From NCBI GenBank assembly GCA_003501365.1, contig DNPP01000010.1, positions 4,437-11,007 of the forward strand: DNA of 6,571 bases. Direction: 5' to 3'. Shown in pieces: positions 1 through 6,507 of this stretch. The translations under genes were made by a program, and so were the position numbers. The DNA is from Bacillota bacterium (lineage in GTDB: Bacteria > Bacillota > UBA4882 > UBA8346). Position 1 is the stretch's first letter, and each line of letters opens with the position of its first letter. The notes under the pieces were generated by a model that saw only the letters and a program-made list of their open reading frames with translations, searched no databases and was not told the origin of the DNA.

Positions 1-203
1 GCTATTTGAAGATAGATTTGAACGGCTTTTGCGTATTCCCCTTTTTCATAGAGATGATTTCCCTTATAGAAAAGAGTATTTGAATTGAAGGCCGGCGCAT
101 TATTCGCTACTGCCCGACGTGGGACAGCGGATTCAAGCATAATAAAAGAGCTTATTATCATCAATGCAAGGAATAGTTTCTTTTGATTCGAAATCTTGAT
201 CAT
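1..203 (-). CDS. batE: BatE-like secreted TPR protein, N-terminal 67 codons (3' end outside window)
   Basis: The ATG at 203-201 opens a frame that continues off the left edge without a stop. MIKISNQKK followed by a hydrophobic stretch (about 10-23) is a signal peptide or N-terminal anchor; cleavage could fall near AVA-NN (residues 31-34). Residues 40-67 read FNSNTLFYKGNHLYEKGEYAKAVQIYLQI, the first helix pair of a tetratricopeptide repeat: Gly48, Tyr52, Gly55, Tyr57, Ala60 and Tyr64 fit the repeat pattern. GGAGAGGAG (212-220) lies 8 bases upstream. A TPR protein after batD is the position of batE in Bacteroides. Full BatE proteins also have a C-terminal SH3-like part, which cannot be checked here. 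It could instead be a second BatC-like TPR protein. Confidence 0.78.
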   Translation of the reverse strand, partial: MIKISNQKKLFLALMIISSFIMLESAVPRRAVANNAPAFNSNTLFYKGNHLYEKGEYAKAVQIYLQI

Positions 204-239
204 GGCTTTTGCTCCTCTCCAATGCCGTGTATATGAGGG

Positions 240-1718
240 CTAATTCTTCTCTGTGACCTGATCCAAAGCGGCAATGATTTCATTCAACTTTTCCCACAGT
301 TCCGCCGCCCCAGCCTGATCAAGTTTAGTCTGGGCAAAACGGTGAGAGTCGTATTGTTCAAAAAATTGTTGAACATCGGTGACAATTTCCGGAGGCACGC
401 CCTTTTGAGCCAGTATTTTTCCCACGGAACTGGTCATTCCCGCCGCAGCCAAATCAAATTTCTCGCCTAGGTAGTCCCGTAAAACCAAATGCAACTGATC
501 CAGCAAATCATCATAGCGCTCTTCAGCCGAAATACTCCGGGCAACGGCCAATTGCTGCTTTACCAGATAGCTGGACCGGATGGCCCGGGCCCGCGGCGAA
601 TCGGATTGCATAAATTCAGTATAGCGCCTGTAAGATATGGCTCCGAGTAACAATAACAAGGGCAATAGTTGCCAGAGCCAGAACCATCCTTGATTTATCA
701 GTTGAAAGTTTTTCAAATACAGTCCACCAAGGCCCTTTTTGATCGGAACCAAGCTTGATTGGGATAGGTTACGAGTGACTGAAACTTCATCATTGGTAAA
801 GTTTGGGTTTGATTTTACAGAAATTGATAAGGCCGGTACTTCAATTTGTTGATATTTTCCGGTATTGGGGTCAAAGTAGGCAAAAGAAAAAGGACCGATC
901 TGCCGTAAATTTTTGTCCACCGGAATGATGATCTGTTCAAAAGTAGTTTTATTCCAAGAACCATTATTTGTAGATAAGTCGGACTTTTTAAGTGCACTAT
1001 AAACTTTTACACCAGAGGTTTTTTTGAGAATTGGGGCAGATACTTCTGCGAGGTTACCAGAGCCTGAAAGGTCCATCCGAATGGTAACGGGTTCACCCAA
1101 CTTTACTTGGCGGGGGGTCGCCGAGACCGTCAGTTGAAAATTGCCGACTCCGCCCGAAAAATGCTCCGGTCTTCCTTTACTCGGCACATCATAAACCTTA
1201 ACCAAGATCGGACTGGTACTTACATCAACGGTATGACGTCGGTTAACCCCACTGGCGGCTAAATAAAGAGTTTGGCTGATGGGGCCTAGACGAAAACTCC
1301 CTGTTTGTAATGGGCTTAATAAATAATGAAATTTAATCACTTGATAGGGGCGGCCATTAATCCGCAGTTTATCTTGAGAAGGACTGCTCGTTTTATCAAG
1401 CACAAAGTCGGTCTGGGTTAAGACTGGCTCATCAACATTGGTCACCACAAGTTCACTGACATATAAGGTAATCGTAATCGGAACCCGCTCGCCAAGATAA
1501 AGACGATTTTTTGAAAGCGAACATTCTAAATACAACGGTCCTTGAACTTGAGGAAGGTCGATTGATCCTAAACTTTGAGCGGCAATATCATTGACTGTCA
1601 ATGAATTCTGGGACTCGGCGTGTAAAACCGTAGAACTGGAAGTCCAGAAACACAATGAAATACAAATTATGATACAATACATGAAATACATTTTGTGTTT
1701 TACGATAATTGTGTCCAT
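240..1718 (-). CDS. batD: BatD, signal-peptide and single-membrane-span oxygen-tolerance protein
   Basis: A 492-residue protein. The hydrophobic stretch 11-30 followed by VLHA-ES suggests a signal peptide cleaved near residue 34. Two beta-rich outside regions follow: about 60-175 (LGERVPITITLYV; YQVIKFHYLLSPLQTG) and about 187-305. The latter opens with the BatD hallmark FSGGVGNFQLTVSATP, then VKLGEPVTIRMDLSGSGNL, and includes GPFSFAYFDPNTGKY (275-289). A membrane segment lies at about 345-363 and is followed by YRRY, placing the helical tail (380-490) in the cytosol. The tail contains LVLRDYLGEKF and YDSHRFA. It is shorter than the roughly 600-residue BatD proteins I recall from Bacteroides. 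Bat loci are linked to oxygen tolerance in Bacteroides, but BatD has no known catalytic activity and no catalytic motif is visible. The ATG at 1718-1716 has AGGAAGGG 6 bases upstream. The stop is 36 bases before the next gene. Confidence 0.9.
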   Translation of the reverse strand: MDTIIVKHKMYFMYCIIICISLCFWTSSSTVLHAESQNSLTVNDIAAQSLGSIDLPQVQGPLYLECSLSKNRLYLGERVPITITLYVSELVVTNVDEPVLTQTDFVLDKTSSPSQDKLRINGRPYQVIKFHYLLSPLQTGSFRLGPISQTLYLAASGVNRRHTVDVSTSPILVKVYDVPSKGRPEHFSGGVGNFQLTVSATPRQVKLGEPVTIRMDLSGSGNLAEVSAPILKKTSGVKVYSALKKSDLSTNNGSWNKTTFEQIIIPVDKNLRQIGPFSFAYFDPNTGKYQQIEVPALSISVKSNPNFTNDEVSVTRNLSQSSLVPIKKGLGGLYLKNFQLINQGWFWLWQLLPLLLLLGAISYRRYTEFMQSDSPRARAIRSSYLVKQQLAVARSISAEERYDDLLDQLHLVLRDYLGEKFDLAAAGMTSSVGKILAQKGVPPEIVTDVQQFFEQYDSHRFAQTKLDQAGAAELWEKLNEIIAALDQVTEKN

Positions 1719-1784
1719 TATAATCCCTTCCTGATGGTCTCAACTCACCGGCGGTTTTTAACGGTTGAAAGGTTGGGGGGTTTA
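1719..1784 (-). other. 66-base batC-batD intergenic spacer (longest gap in the window)
   Basis: The spacer contains a run of six C, a short direct repeat (CAACC-TTT-CAACC) and the batD ribosome binding site AGGAAGGG (1725-1732), 6 bases before the ATG. I see no stem-loop followed by a U-tract, so no intrinsic terminator, and no credible promoter. batD is therefore most likely read from the same transcript as batC. Confidence 0.5.
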
Positions 1785-2426
1785 TTACCAGTCTTTCCCG
1801 TTAACCGGAGCGGTGTCGGGAATGATTTTGGCCTTCAACTGTTCCGAGTTTTGCGTATTTTGAAGTAAATCATTGGCTTCTTGCTTCGGATCTTGTTTTT
1901 CTGGGGGTTTATTTGCCATTTGCTGCAAATGAAGCACAGTCAATTCATAATTGTATTGAGCCAAATGGTCCACTGGATTGGCGAGAAGTGCTTTTTTATA
2001 ATTTTCAACGGCAGCGGTAAAGAATTGTACAGCCGTTTGGTTTTCGATACCATCCCGGGAAGCCGCTTTGAAATAGGCATTGGCCAGGTTATAATAATAA
2101 GTATCGGCATCTTTAAATGAAGGAATAGTTGCTGAAGCGAAGGAATTCTCTCTGGGAACACATTGGCTTATGTTTTTGACAGCCCGTTCATACAAGCCTG
2201 CATGATAATAACACAAGGCTAGATTATGGGAAATAACCTTGGAAGCGGGAAGATCAACGGCCAAATCCTCATAGATACTTTCCGCTTTTTCATAATTACG
2301 AAATTCAAATAACTGATTGGCCTGAAATACTCGAATGGATTTACCCCAGACTATATATATCATCAGTCCGATTCCGATTAGGAAACAAAACCCCAGGCTC
2401 AAGAAGGGCAAAAGTTTTTTTGACAT
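1785..2426 (-). CDS. batC: BatC, membrane-anchored TPR protein
   Basis: A 213-residue protein read from the ATG at 2426-2424. A TTG one codon earlier (2429-2427) is possible but lies only 4 bases from the AGGAGG site, against 7 for the ATG. MSKK then a hydrophobic segment at about 5-27 make an N-terminal anchor with the remainder outside. Tetratricopeptide-like helices follow at about 32-90 (ANQLFEFRNYEKAESIYEDL; NLALCYYHAGLYERAVKNI) and 110-168 (YYNLANAYFKAA; VENYKKALLANPVDHLAQYN). The C-terminal 40 residues are polar and probably disordered, ending in KDW, an ending I associate with BatC-like TPR proteins. The ATG shares one base with the batB stop (TGATG), so translational coupling is likely. 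TPR repeats are protein-binding scaffolds, so BatC may organise BatA, BatB and BatE outside the membrane; this is inference. Confidence 0.88.
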   Translation of the reverse strand: MSKKLLPFLSLGFCFLIGIGLMIYIVWGKSIRVFQANQLFEFRNYEKAESIYEDLAVDLPASKVISHNLALCYYHAGLYERAVKNISQCVPRENSFASATIPSFKDADTYYYNLANAYFKAASRDGIENQTAVQFFTAAVENYKKALLANPVDHLAQYNYELTVLHLQQMANKPPEKQDPKQEANDLLQNTQNSEQLKAKIIPDTAPVNGKDW

Positions 2427-3490
2427 CAAACAACCTCCTCCTTCGCAGATGAGTTAGTACGTTTGCAGAAAGGGCGGAAAGAATTTTTGACTAAGCCAGT
2501 CCATTGGGTTCCCAGGGCCAGTTCCCAAAGGAAACATAGGAAAGCTAAAACCAGGGGGATCTGATACCGTTCCATAAATTGTTTTTGTTTCTGCCCGCTA
2601 AGCGCAGTACGGTAATATTTCAACAGCTTTTGACGGTATAATCTCTCCAAACCCAAAGACATGCCGTCCGCTTTGATATAGGAACCTTTACCGGCTGCAG
2701 CAATATTTTGTAAAAGCTTTTCATTTAAAGCACTGATTACTGGTTTACCGTTATGGTCTTTAATATAGACTATTTGACCGTTTTGATCTTTAATTTGAAT
2801 CGGTACACCTTGGGGGCTGCCAATGCCGATGGTGTAGATAACAATACCATCCTTGGCTGCGCTCTGAGCTTCCAGAACCGGATCGCCGTCATGATCCTCG
2901 CCGTCGGTAATGATAATCATGATTTTAGATCCCATCGCGGCCTTAAAAGCCTTTCGGGCAGTGGCAATCGCGGTATTAATAGCAGTTCCCCCACGGGGGA
3001 CAGTTTGCACACTTAGATTGTTGACGGTAAGATTAAAAGCATTATAATCTAAAGTAAGCGGACACTGCAAAAAGCTTTCACCTGCAAAGGCGATGAGTCC
3101 GATACGATTTCCCGGAATACGAGTAAGAAAATCTTTTACTGCCAATTTGGCGCGTTCCAAACGATTGGGTTGCACATCACAAGCCAACATACTCTTGGAT
3201 GTATCAAGCGCCAGCATGATTTCCAGGCCGTTGCTTTTGGACTGCCGCCACTGATAACCCCATTGGGGGCCGGCCAGTGCCAGAATTAAAAAGAAAAGCC
3301 CAGCCAAGCGGAAGATCCACTTTTGATAGCGTAATGTAATTGCAGGTAGATCCGTAATTTTGGCCAAACTGTCAGGCGCTGCAAAGGTTTTCAAATCACG
3401 GGAATTTTTTAGATAGGCTCTGAAGTAAAATAAGATTAAAAAAATCGGCATCAATAATAATGGCAGATAAAATGGGTTTGCAAATCTCAT
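2426..3490 (-). CDS. batB: BatB, membrane-anchored von Willebrand A domain protein
   Basis: A 354-residue protein with the same plan as BatA: membrane segments at about 8-24, 58-75 and 311-327, a basic loop between the first two, and a basic C-terminal tail (KNSFRPFCKR), which puts the VWA domain outside. MIDAS residues are intact: DTSKS at 96-100, Thr169 in RGGTAIN and Asp196 in IITDGED. MLACDVQPNRLERAK (101-115) is a strong Bat-family motif. After the last VWA beta strand, residues 235-251 contain two copies of an acidic D-NG pattern (DQNGQIVYIK and DHNGKPV), which is longer than the corresponding part of BatA. The ATG at 3490-3488 overlaps the batA stop as ATGA, with AGGAGA at 3496-3501, so translation is probably coupled to batA. 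BatA and BatB are paralogues and may work as a pair in one membrane complex (inference). Confidence 0.92.
   Translation of the reverse strand: MRFANPFYLPLLLMPIFLILFYFRAYLKNSRDLKTFAAPDSLAKITDLPAITLRYQKWIFRLAGLFFLILALAGPQWGYQWRQSKSNGLEIMLALDTSKSMLACDVQPNRLERAKLAVKDFLTRIPGNRIGLIAFAGESFLQCPLTLDYNAFNLTVNNLSVQTVPRGGTAINTAIATARKAFKAAMGSKIMIIITDGEDHDGDPVLEAQSAAKDGIVIYTIGIGSPQGVPIQIKDQNGQIVYIKDHNGKPVISALNEKLLQNIAAAGKGSYIKADGMSLGLERLYRQKLLKYYRTALSGQKQKQFMERYQIPLVLAFLCFLWELALGTQWTGLVKNSFRPFCKRTNSSAKEEVV
2434..2443 (-). promoter_or_regulatory. Strong ribosome binding site deciding the batC start
   Basis: AAGGAGGAGG inside the 3' end of batB is the strongest Shine-Dalgarno match in the window. Its proximal AGGAGG is 7 bases from the ATG at 2426 but only 4 from the in-frame TTG at 2429, which favours the ATG. 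The site should allow independent loading of ribosomes as well as coupling to batB termination. Confidence 0.75.
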
Positions 3491-4509
3491 GGCAGTCTCC
3501 TAAAAATGGTGTTGCCGAGAATACTCTCAAGTAACAGCAGAATCAATCCCAATAATAAGAAATAAGGATAAAGTTCCTGATACTGTTGATATTGAGGCGA
3601 ATTCAGGCTGGTACGTTCCATTTTATTAATTCTTTCAAATATTGCCGTTAGACCTTCGGTGTTGGTTGCCGGGAAATAACGGCCTCCCGTTTGGGATGCA
3701 ACGCGGGTCAACAAATTTTCATCGAGGTCAATCGGAATATTCTGATAGGTACGATGTCCTGTATCGTCCATGACTGGACAGGGGACCGGTCCAGCTTTGG
3801 TACCTGCACCAATCGTATAGACAACGATTCCTAAAGTTTTCGCAACTTTAGCGGCCGCCTCCGGTGTAACCTGGCCGGCATTATTAACACCGTCTGTAAG
3901 TAAAATGACCACTTTACTTTTAGCCTGGGAATTATGTAAGCTGGTGACTGCAGTAGCTAAGGCTGAGCCGATGGCAGTTCCTTCTTCAACCATACCGGAT
4001 TGGATTTCCGAAAAACGGCTGAGGCACCAATCGTGGTCCCACGTTAAAGGGGACAAAATATAAGGCCGACCGGAAAAAATAACCAGACCGATGCGGTCGT
4101 TGGGACGTCCGGCGATAAAATCCTGGGCTACTTTTTTGACCACATCGAGACGATTGGTTTGATGGCCGTTGATTTTAAAGTCTTCAGCCAACATACTGGG
4201 GGATATATCGATTGTTAGAACAATGTCGATACTCTCGCGGCGAAGTAACGATTGATTGATTCCCAGCTGGGGACGGGCCAGGGCCAAAATGATACAAAGC
4301 AAGCCGATCATCGTAAACCAGGGTAAAAATCGGATCAAGCGGATCTTCCAAGTCGGCTTTATGGATTGCAAGGTCTTGAGATCCGAATAATGGACCGCAT
4401 TGGTATAGTTACAACGGTCCCAATGCCGATGGCCGCGAAAGATCAGAGCCCCGATAAAAGGTGCCAAAATGAAAATCAGCAGAAGATAAAATGGGTCGTG
4501 GAATATCAT
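3487..4509 (-). CDS. batA: BatA, membrane-anchored von Willebrand A domain protein
   Basis: A 340-residue protein, near the usual BatA length. Membrane segments lie at about 6-24, 61-79 and 316-330. The loop between the first two is rich in Arg/Lys and the C-terminal tail is FRRLP, so by the positive-inside rule the VWA domain (about 95-300) faces outward. The MIDAS metal site is complete: DISPS at 101-105, Thr178 in EEGTAIG and Asp206 in LLTDG. The segment SMLAEDF, then NRLDVVK, is typical of BatA/BatB. VWA domains of this kind usually mediate metal-dependent protein binding; the partner here is unknown, with BatB, BatC and BatD the obvious candidates. The ATG at 4509-4507 has AGGAG (4518-4522) 8 bases upstream, and this site overlaps the stop codon of the preceding lipoprotein gene. 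The 3' end overlaps batB by 4 bases (ATGA). The A/B naming follows the conserved gene order. Confidence 0.92.
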   Translation of the reverse strand: MIFHDPFYLLLIFILAPFIGALIFRGHRHWDRCNYTNAVHYSDLKTLQSIKPTWKIRLIRFLPWFTMIGLLCIILALARPQLGINQSLLRRESIDIVLTIDISPSMLAEDFKINGHQTNRLDVVKKVAQDFIAGRPNDRIGLVIFSGRPYILSPLTWDHDWCLSRFSEIQSGMVEEGTAIGSALATAVTSLHNSQAKSKVVILLTDGVNNAGQVTPEAAAKVAKTLGIVVYTIGAGTKAGPVPCPVMDDTGHRTYQNIPIDLDENLLTRVASQTGGRYFPATNTEGLTAIFERINKMERTSLNSPQYQQYQELYPYFLLLGLILLLLESILGNTIFRRLP

Positions 4510-4520
4510 GATTGTCGCTC

Positions 4521-5561
4521 CTAAAGCGTTGTTGGAACCGGATTTCCGGGTATATCCGGTTGTACCGGCAGCTCTTTGGTTGAGTCCACCAACTGTTCAA
4601 TCTGCTGCAATGCTCGTTCGGCTTCTGCAAGGGAAGGTGAATGGTTGGCGAATTTAACCAAATCAGATTGCTGCATAAAACTTTTTAACCATGATTGTTG
4701 TTCAGGATTTAAATAAATTCCGGTCGTTAAATGCATTAAAAATTCTTCAGTGGTCATTTCCAAAGCACGGATTGAGTATCGATTTTTCATGTATTCACGG
4801 ATACACTCACTCAATTCGGAATAAAAAACCTTAAACCCGGCTGAGCCGGAAATCTCCATCATTTTCAAATTGGCTAAACGACGAAAAGCAATAACGTGAG
4901 CCGGCTCCTGATAACTTTCAGAAGCAGTTTTTTCGGTGTGAGAACGCTGGTAGATATGAAGGAGCAGTCCAATGATAATTAAAAATAAAGCTCCAAATAA
5001 AAACCACTTTACCATCGAATAATGCGGTTCTAAACCTAAAGGAGGTTTAATTTCTTTACTATTAAAAGATAATAATTCCTCTTCGCTTTTTCCTTTGGGC
5101 AAAACCGAAGCTAGTTTTATTTTAATAGAAGGAAGTTTAATCGTACAATGTTGGTGGGATGGGGTTTCATACGCTAAATTTGTTGCCGGGATGGTAAATT
5201 GGTCCACATGCCATCCGCTCAGTACATAGCGGATACTTTGCCGCGAACCTTCTGAAAAAGTCTCATGGTTCAAAGGTTGTTTTATTTTAAGTTCCAGGCT
5301 TCCGGCGGCTTTGCCGTCATATTGGGGAATTTCGTAAGAAACCCCCTTTCGGGATTCTACTGTTAAAATGAGAGGAATCGAGGTACCGATATAAAAAGGT
5401 CCGGTATATTCCAGGTGAAGTAGAGCCCGAATATTTTCACCCGGTTTTAGGGCTAGCGGTTTGGAATGATTACAACCCGCCGCCATCGCCAGGATAATGA
5501 CAGTGAATATCAAAAATGGTACATAAAAAGGTTTCTTTTTATTTGAAAAAAAACGCGCCAT
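4521..5561 (-). CDS. Membrane-tethered lipoprotein with BatD-like architecture (DUF4381-like C-terminal domain)
   Basis: A 346-residue protein with a lipoprotein signal peptide: basic N-terminus (SNKKK), hydrophobic stretch 12-28 and a lipobox AAGC with acceptor Cys30. Residues about 40-150 look beta-rich (FYIGTSIPLILTV at 56-68). A membrane segment spans about 183-203, followed by basic residues (QRSHTEK) that place the C-terminus in the cytosol. Residues 218-330 form a helical domain with AHVIAFRRLANL, ECIREYMKNRYSIRALEMTT and DLVKFA. This pattern is familiar from DUF4381-like proteins in MoxR/VWA operons and resembles the end of BatD. It could therefore be a reduced BatD paralogue; I know no established gene symbol. 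The ATG at 5561-5559 has GGAGG 4 bases upstream, and the next Met (26) would destroy the signal peptide. It ends 11 bases before batA. Function is unknown; a role in linking cytosolic MoxR/DUF58 to membrane Bat proteins is inference. Confidence 0.82.
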   Translation of the reverse strand: MARFFSNKKKPFYVPFLIFTVIILAMAAGCNHSKPLALKPGENIRALLHLEYTGPFYIGTSIPLILTVESRKGVSYEIPQYDGKAAGSLELKIKQPLNHETFSEGSRQSIRYVLSGWHVDQFTIPATNLAYETPSHQHCTIKLPSIKIKLASVLPKGKSEEELLSFNSKEIKPPLGLEPHYSMVKWFLFGALFLIIIGLLLHIYQRSHTEKTASESYQEPAHVIAFRRLANLKMMEISGSAGFKVFYSELSECIREYMKNRYSIRALEMTTEEFLMHLTTGIYLNPEQQSWLKSFMQQSDLVKFANHSPSLAEAERALQQIEQLVDSTKELPVQPDIPGNPVPTTL

Positions 5562-5573
5562 GGTGCCTCCGTG

Positions 5574-6452
5574 CTAATGATTTCGATGTTGCCGCTTCAT
5601 AAAAAATCTTTGGAGCGGTTCTAGATAAGATTTATCAGTAGCAATTTCAATGACATCTATTTTATTAGCTTTAAACATTTGGGCATTTTGTTTCATACGT
5701 TCTACGGTGCTACGGTTGAATGCTTCCCGTGAGTTTTTCGCAGAAGTGTCGAAAAAAATTCTTTCGTCGGTCTCATTATCCTCAAATTCGACGATCCCGA
5801 TTTCGGGAAATTCCATTTCCCGCGGATCAGTAATATTCACGGCGACCAGATCATGGTGAGTAGCTATACTTCTGAGTGGTTTTTCTATATCCTGATCGCG
5901 AAAGTCCGAGATCAGGAAGATAATGCTGCGATGCTTGAGAACTTTATTGACAAAATTTAAGGATCCGGGGATATCGGTTCCGCTATGGACCGGTTTAAAC
6001 CCCAAGATTTCTCGGATTACCCGTAATACATGTAAGCGACCGTTTTGAGGCGGTAAGTATTTCTCGCAAGTATCGCTGAAAATCAATAGCCCAACTTTGT
6101 CATTATTCTTAATCGCTAAAAATGCAATTAACGCCGAAATTTCAGCAGCCAATTCGCTTTTTAAATGATCGGCGGTCCCGAAGTACTGGGAACCACTAAG
6201 GTCGACCATCAGCATGACCGTTAATTCCCGTTCTTCAACATAACGTTTAACAAACGGAGTCCCAGCCCGGGCTGTGACATTCCAGTCGATCGACCGAATA
6301 TCATCACCGGGAATATATTCGCGCACCTCGTTAAATTCAACGCCTACTCCCTTAAAAGCGCTGATGTAACTACCGGAGATGACCTCGTTACTCAGATGGG
6401 CAATCTTTAGTTGAATTCCTTTGATTTTTTTGAGTATTTCTTTAGAAAGCAA
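5574..6452 (-). CDS. DUF58 domain protein (cytosolic VWA-fold partner of MoxR)
   Basis: A 292-residue protein with no signal peptide or membrane segment, so cytosolic. Residues 39-62 carry the DUF58 signature (EFNEVREYIPGDD followed by RSIDWNVTAR). Immediately after comes a VWA-like fold with an apparently complete MIDAS metal site: DLSGS at 84-88, Thr159 in HSGTD, and Asp183 in ISDFRD. In this family the protein is the usual partner of the adjacent MoxR ATPase; its biochemical activity is not known. The start is a TTG at 6452-6450. The frame is open upstream only to a TAG near 6492 and holds no ATG or GTG there, the first internal ATG (residue 80) lies inside the conserved core, and AAAGAGG sits 8 bases upstream. 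The stop is 12 bases before the next gene. Family assignment is secure; MIDAS function is inferred from motifs. Confidence 0.93.
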   Translation of the reverse strand: MLSKEILKKIKGIQLKIAHLSNEVISGSYISAFKGVGVEFNEVREYIPGDDIRSIDWNVTARAGTPFVKRYVEERELTVMLMVDLSGSQYFGTADHLKSELAAEISALIAFLAIKNNDKVGLLIFSDTCEKYLPPQNGRLHVLRVIREILGFKPVHSGTDIPGSLNFVNKVLKHRSIIFLISDFRDQDIEKPLRSIATHHDLVAVNITDPREMEFPEIGIVEFEDNETDERIFFDTSAKNSREAFNRSTVERMKQNAQMFKANKIDVIEIATDKSYLEPLQRFFMKRQHRNH

Positions 6453-6460
6453 GGCAGCAA

Positions 6461-6467
6461 CCTCTTT
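6461..6467 (-). promoter_or_regulatory. Ribosome binding site deciding the TTG start of the DUF58 gene
   Basis: AAAGAGG on the minus strand lies 8 bases before the TTG at 6452-6450. It supports a TTG start, since no ATG or GTG is available in the open part of the frame. A second purine-rich stretch, AGGAGA (6485-6490), lies farther upstream but has no ATG, GTG or TTG start of this frame at a usable distance. Confidence 0.65.
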
Positions 6468-6507
6468 CGTTATACTGAATGCGGTCTCCTATATTCTGTA
6501 ATCTTTT

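Noticed and set aside
1719..1747. Possible promoter before batD: TTGAGA followed by TATAAT on the minus strand.
   Set aside because: The spacing is only 15 bases and the TATAAT overlaps the batD ATG itself, so transcription would start inside the gene and leave out the ribosome binding site.
1741..1784. Terminator or attenuator in the batC-batD spacer.
   Set aside because: Only short complementary stretches (ACCG/CGGT with a one-base loop) and a direct repeat are present. There is no stable stem and no T-run in the transcribed strand.
2427..2429. TTG as the batC start, adding one residue.
   Set aside because: It is too close to AGGAGG (4 bases), and the next codon is an ATG at ideal spacing that shares a base with the batB stop.
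1881..3016. Plus-strand open frames at 1881-2120 (79 codons) and 2753-3016 (87 codons).
   Set aside because: They lie antisense inside batC and batB, whose protein families are clear. Their translations show no recognisable motif, and they are best explained as chance frames.
4409..4630. Minus-strand open frame of 73 codons spanning the lipoprotein/batA junction.
   Set aside because: It overlaps both recognised genes in another frame, and the sequence is low-quality in character (rich in Arg, Ser, Pro), as expected for an out-of-frame shadow.
5650..5859. Plus-strand open frame of 69 codons.
   Set aside because: It lies wholly antisense to the DUF58 coding region and has no family resemblance or context.
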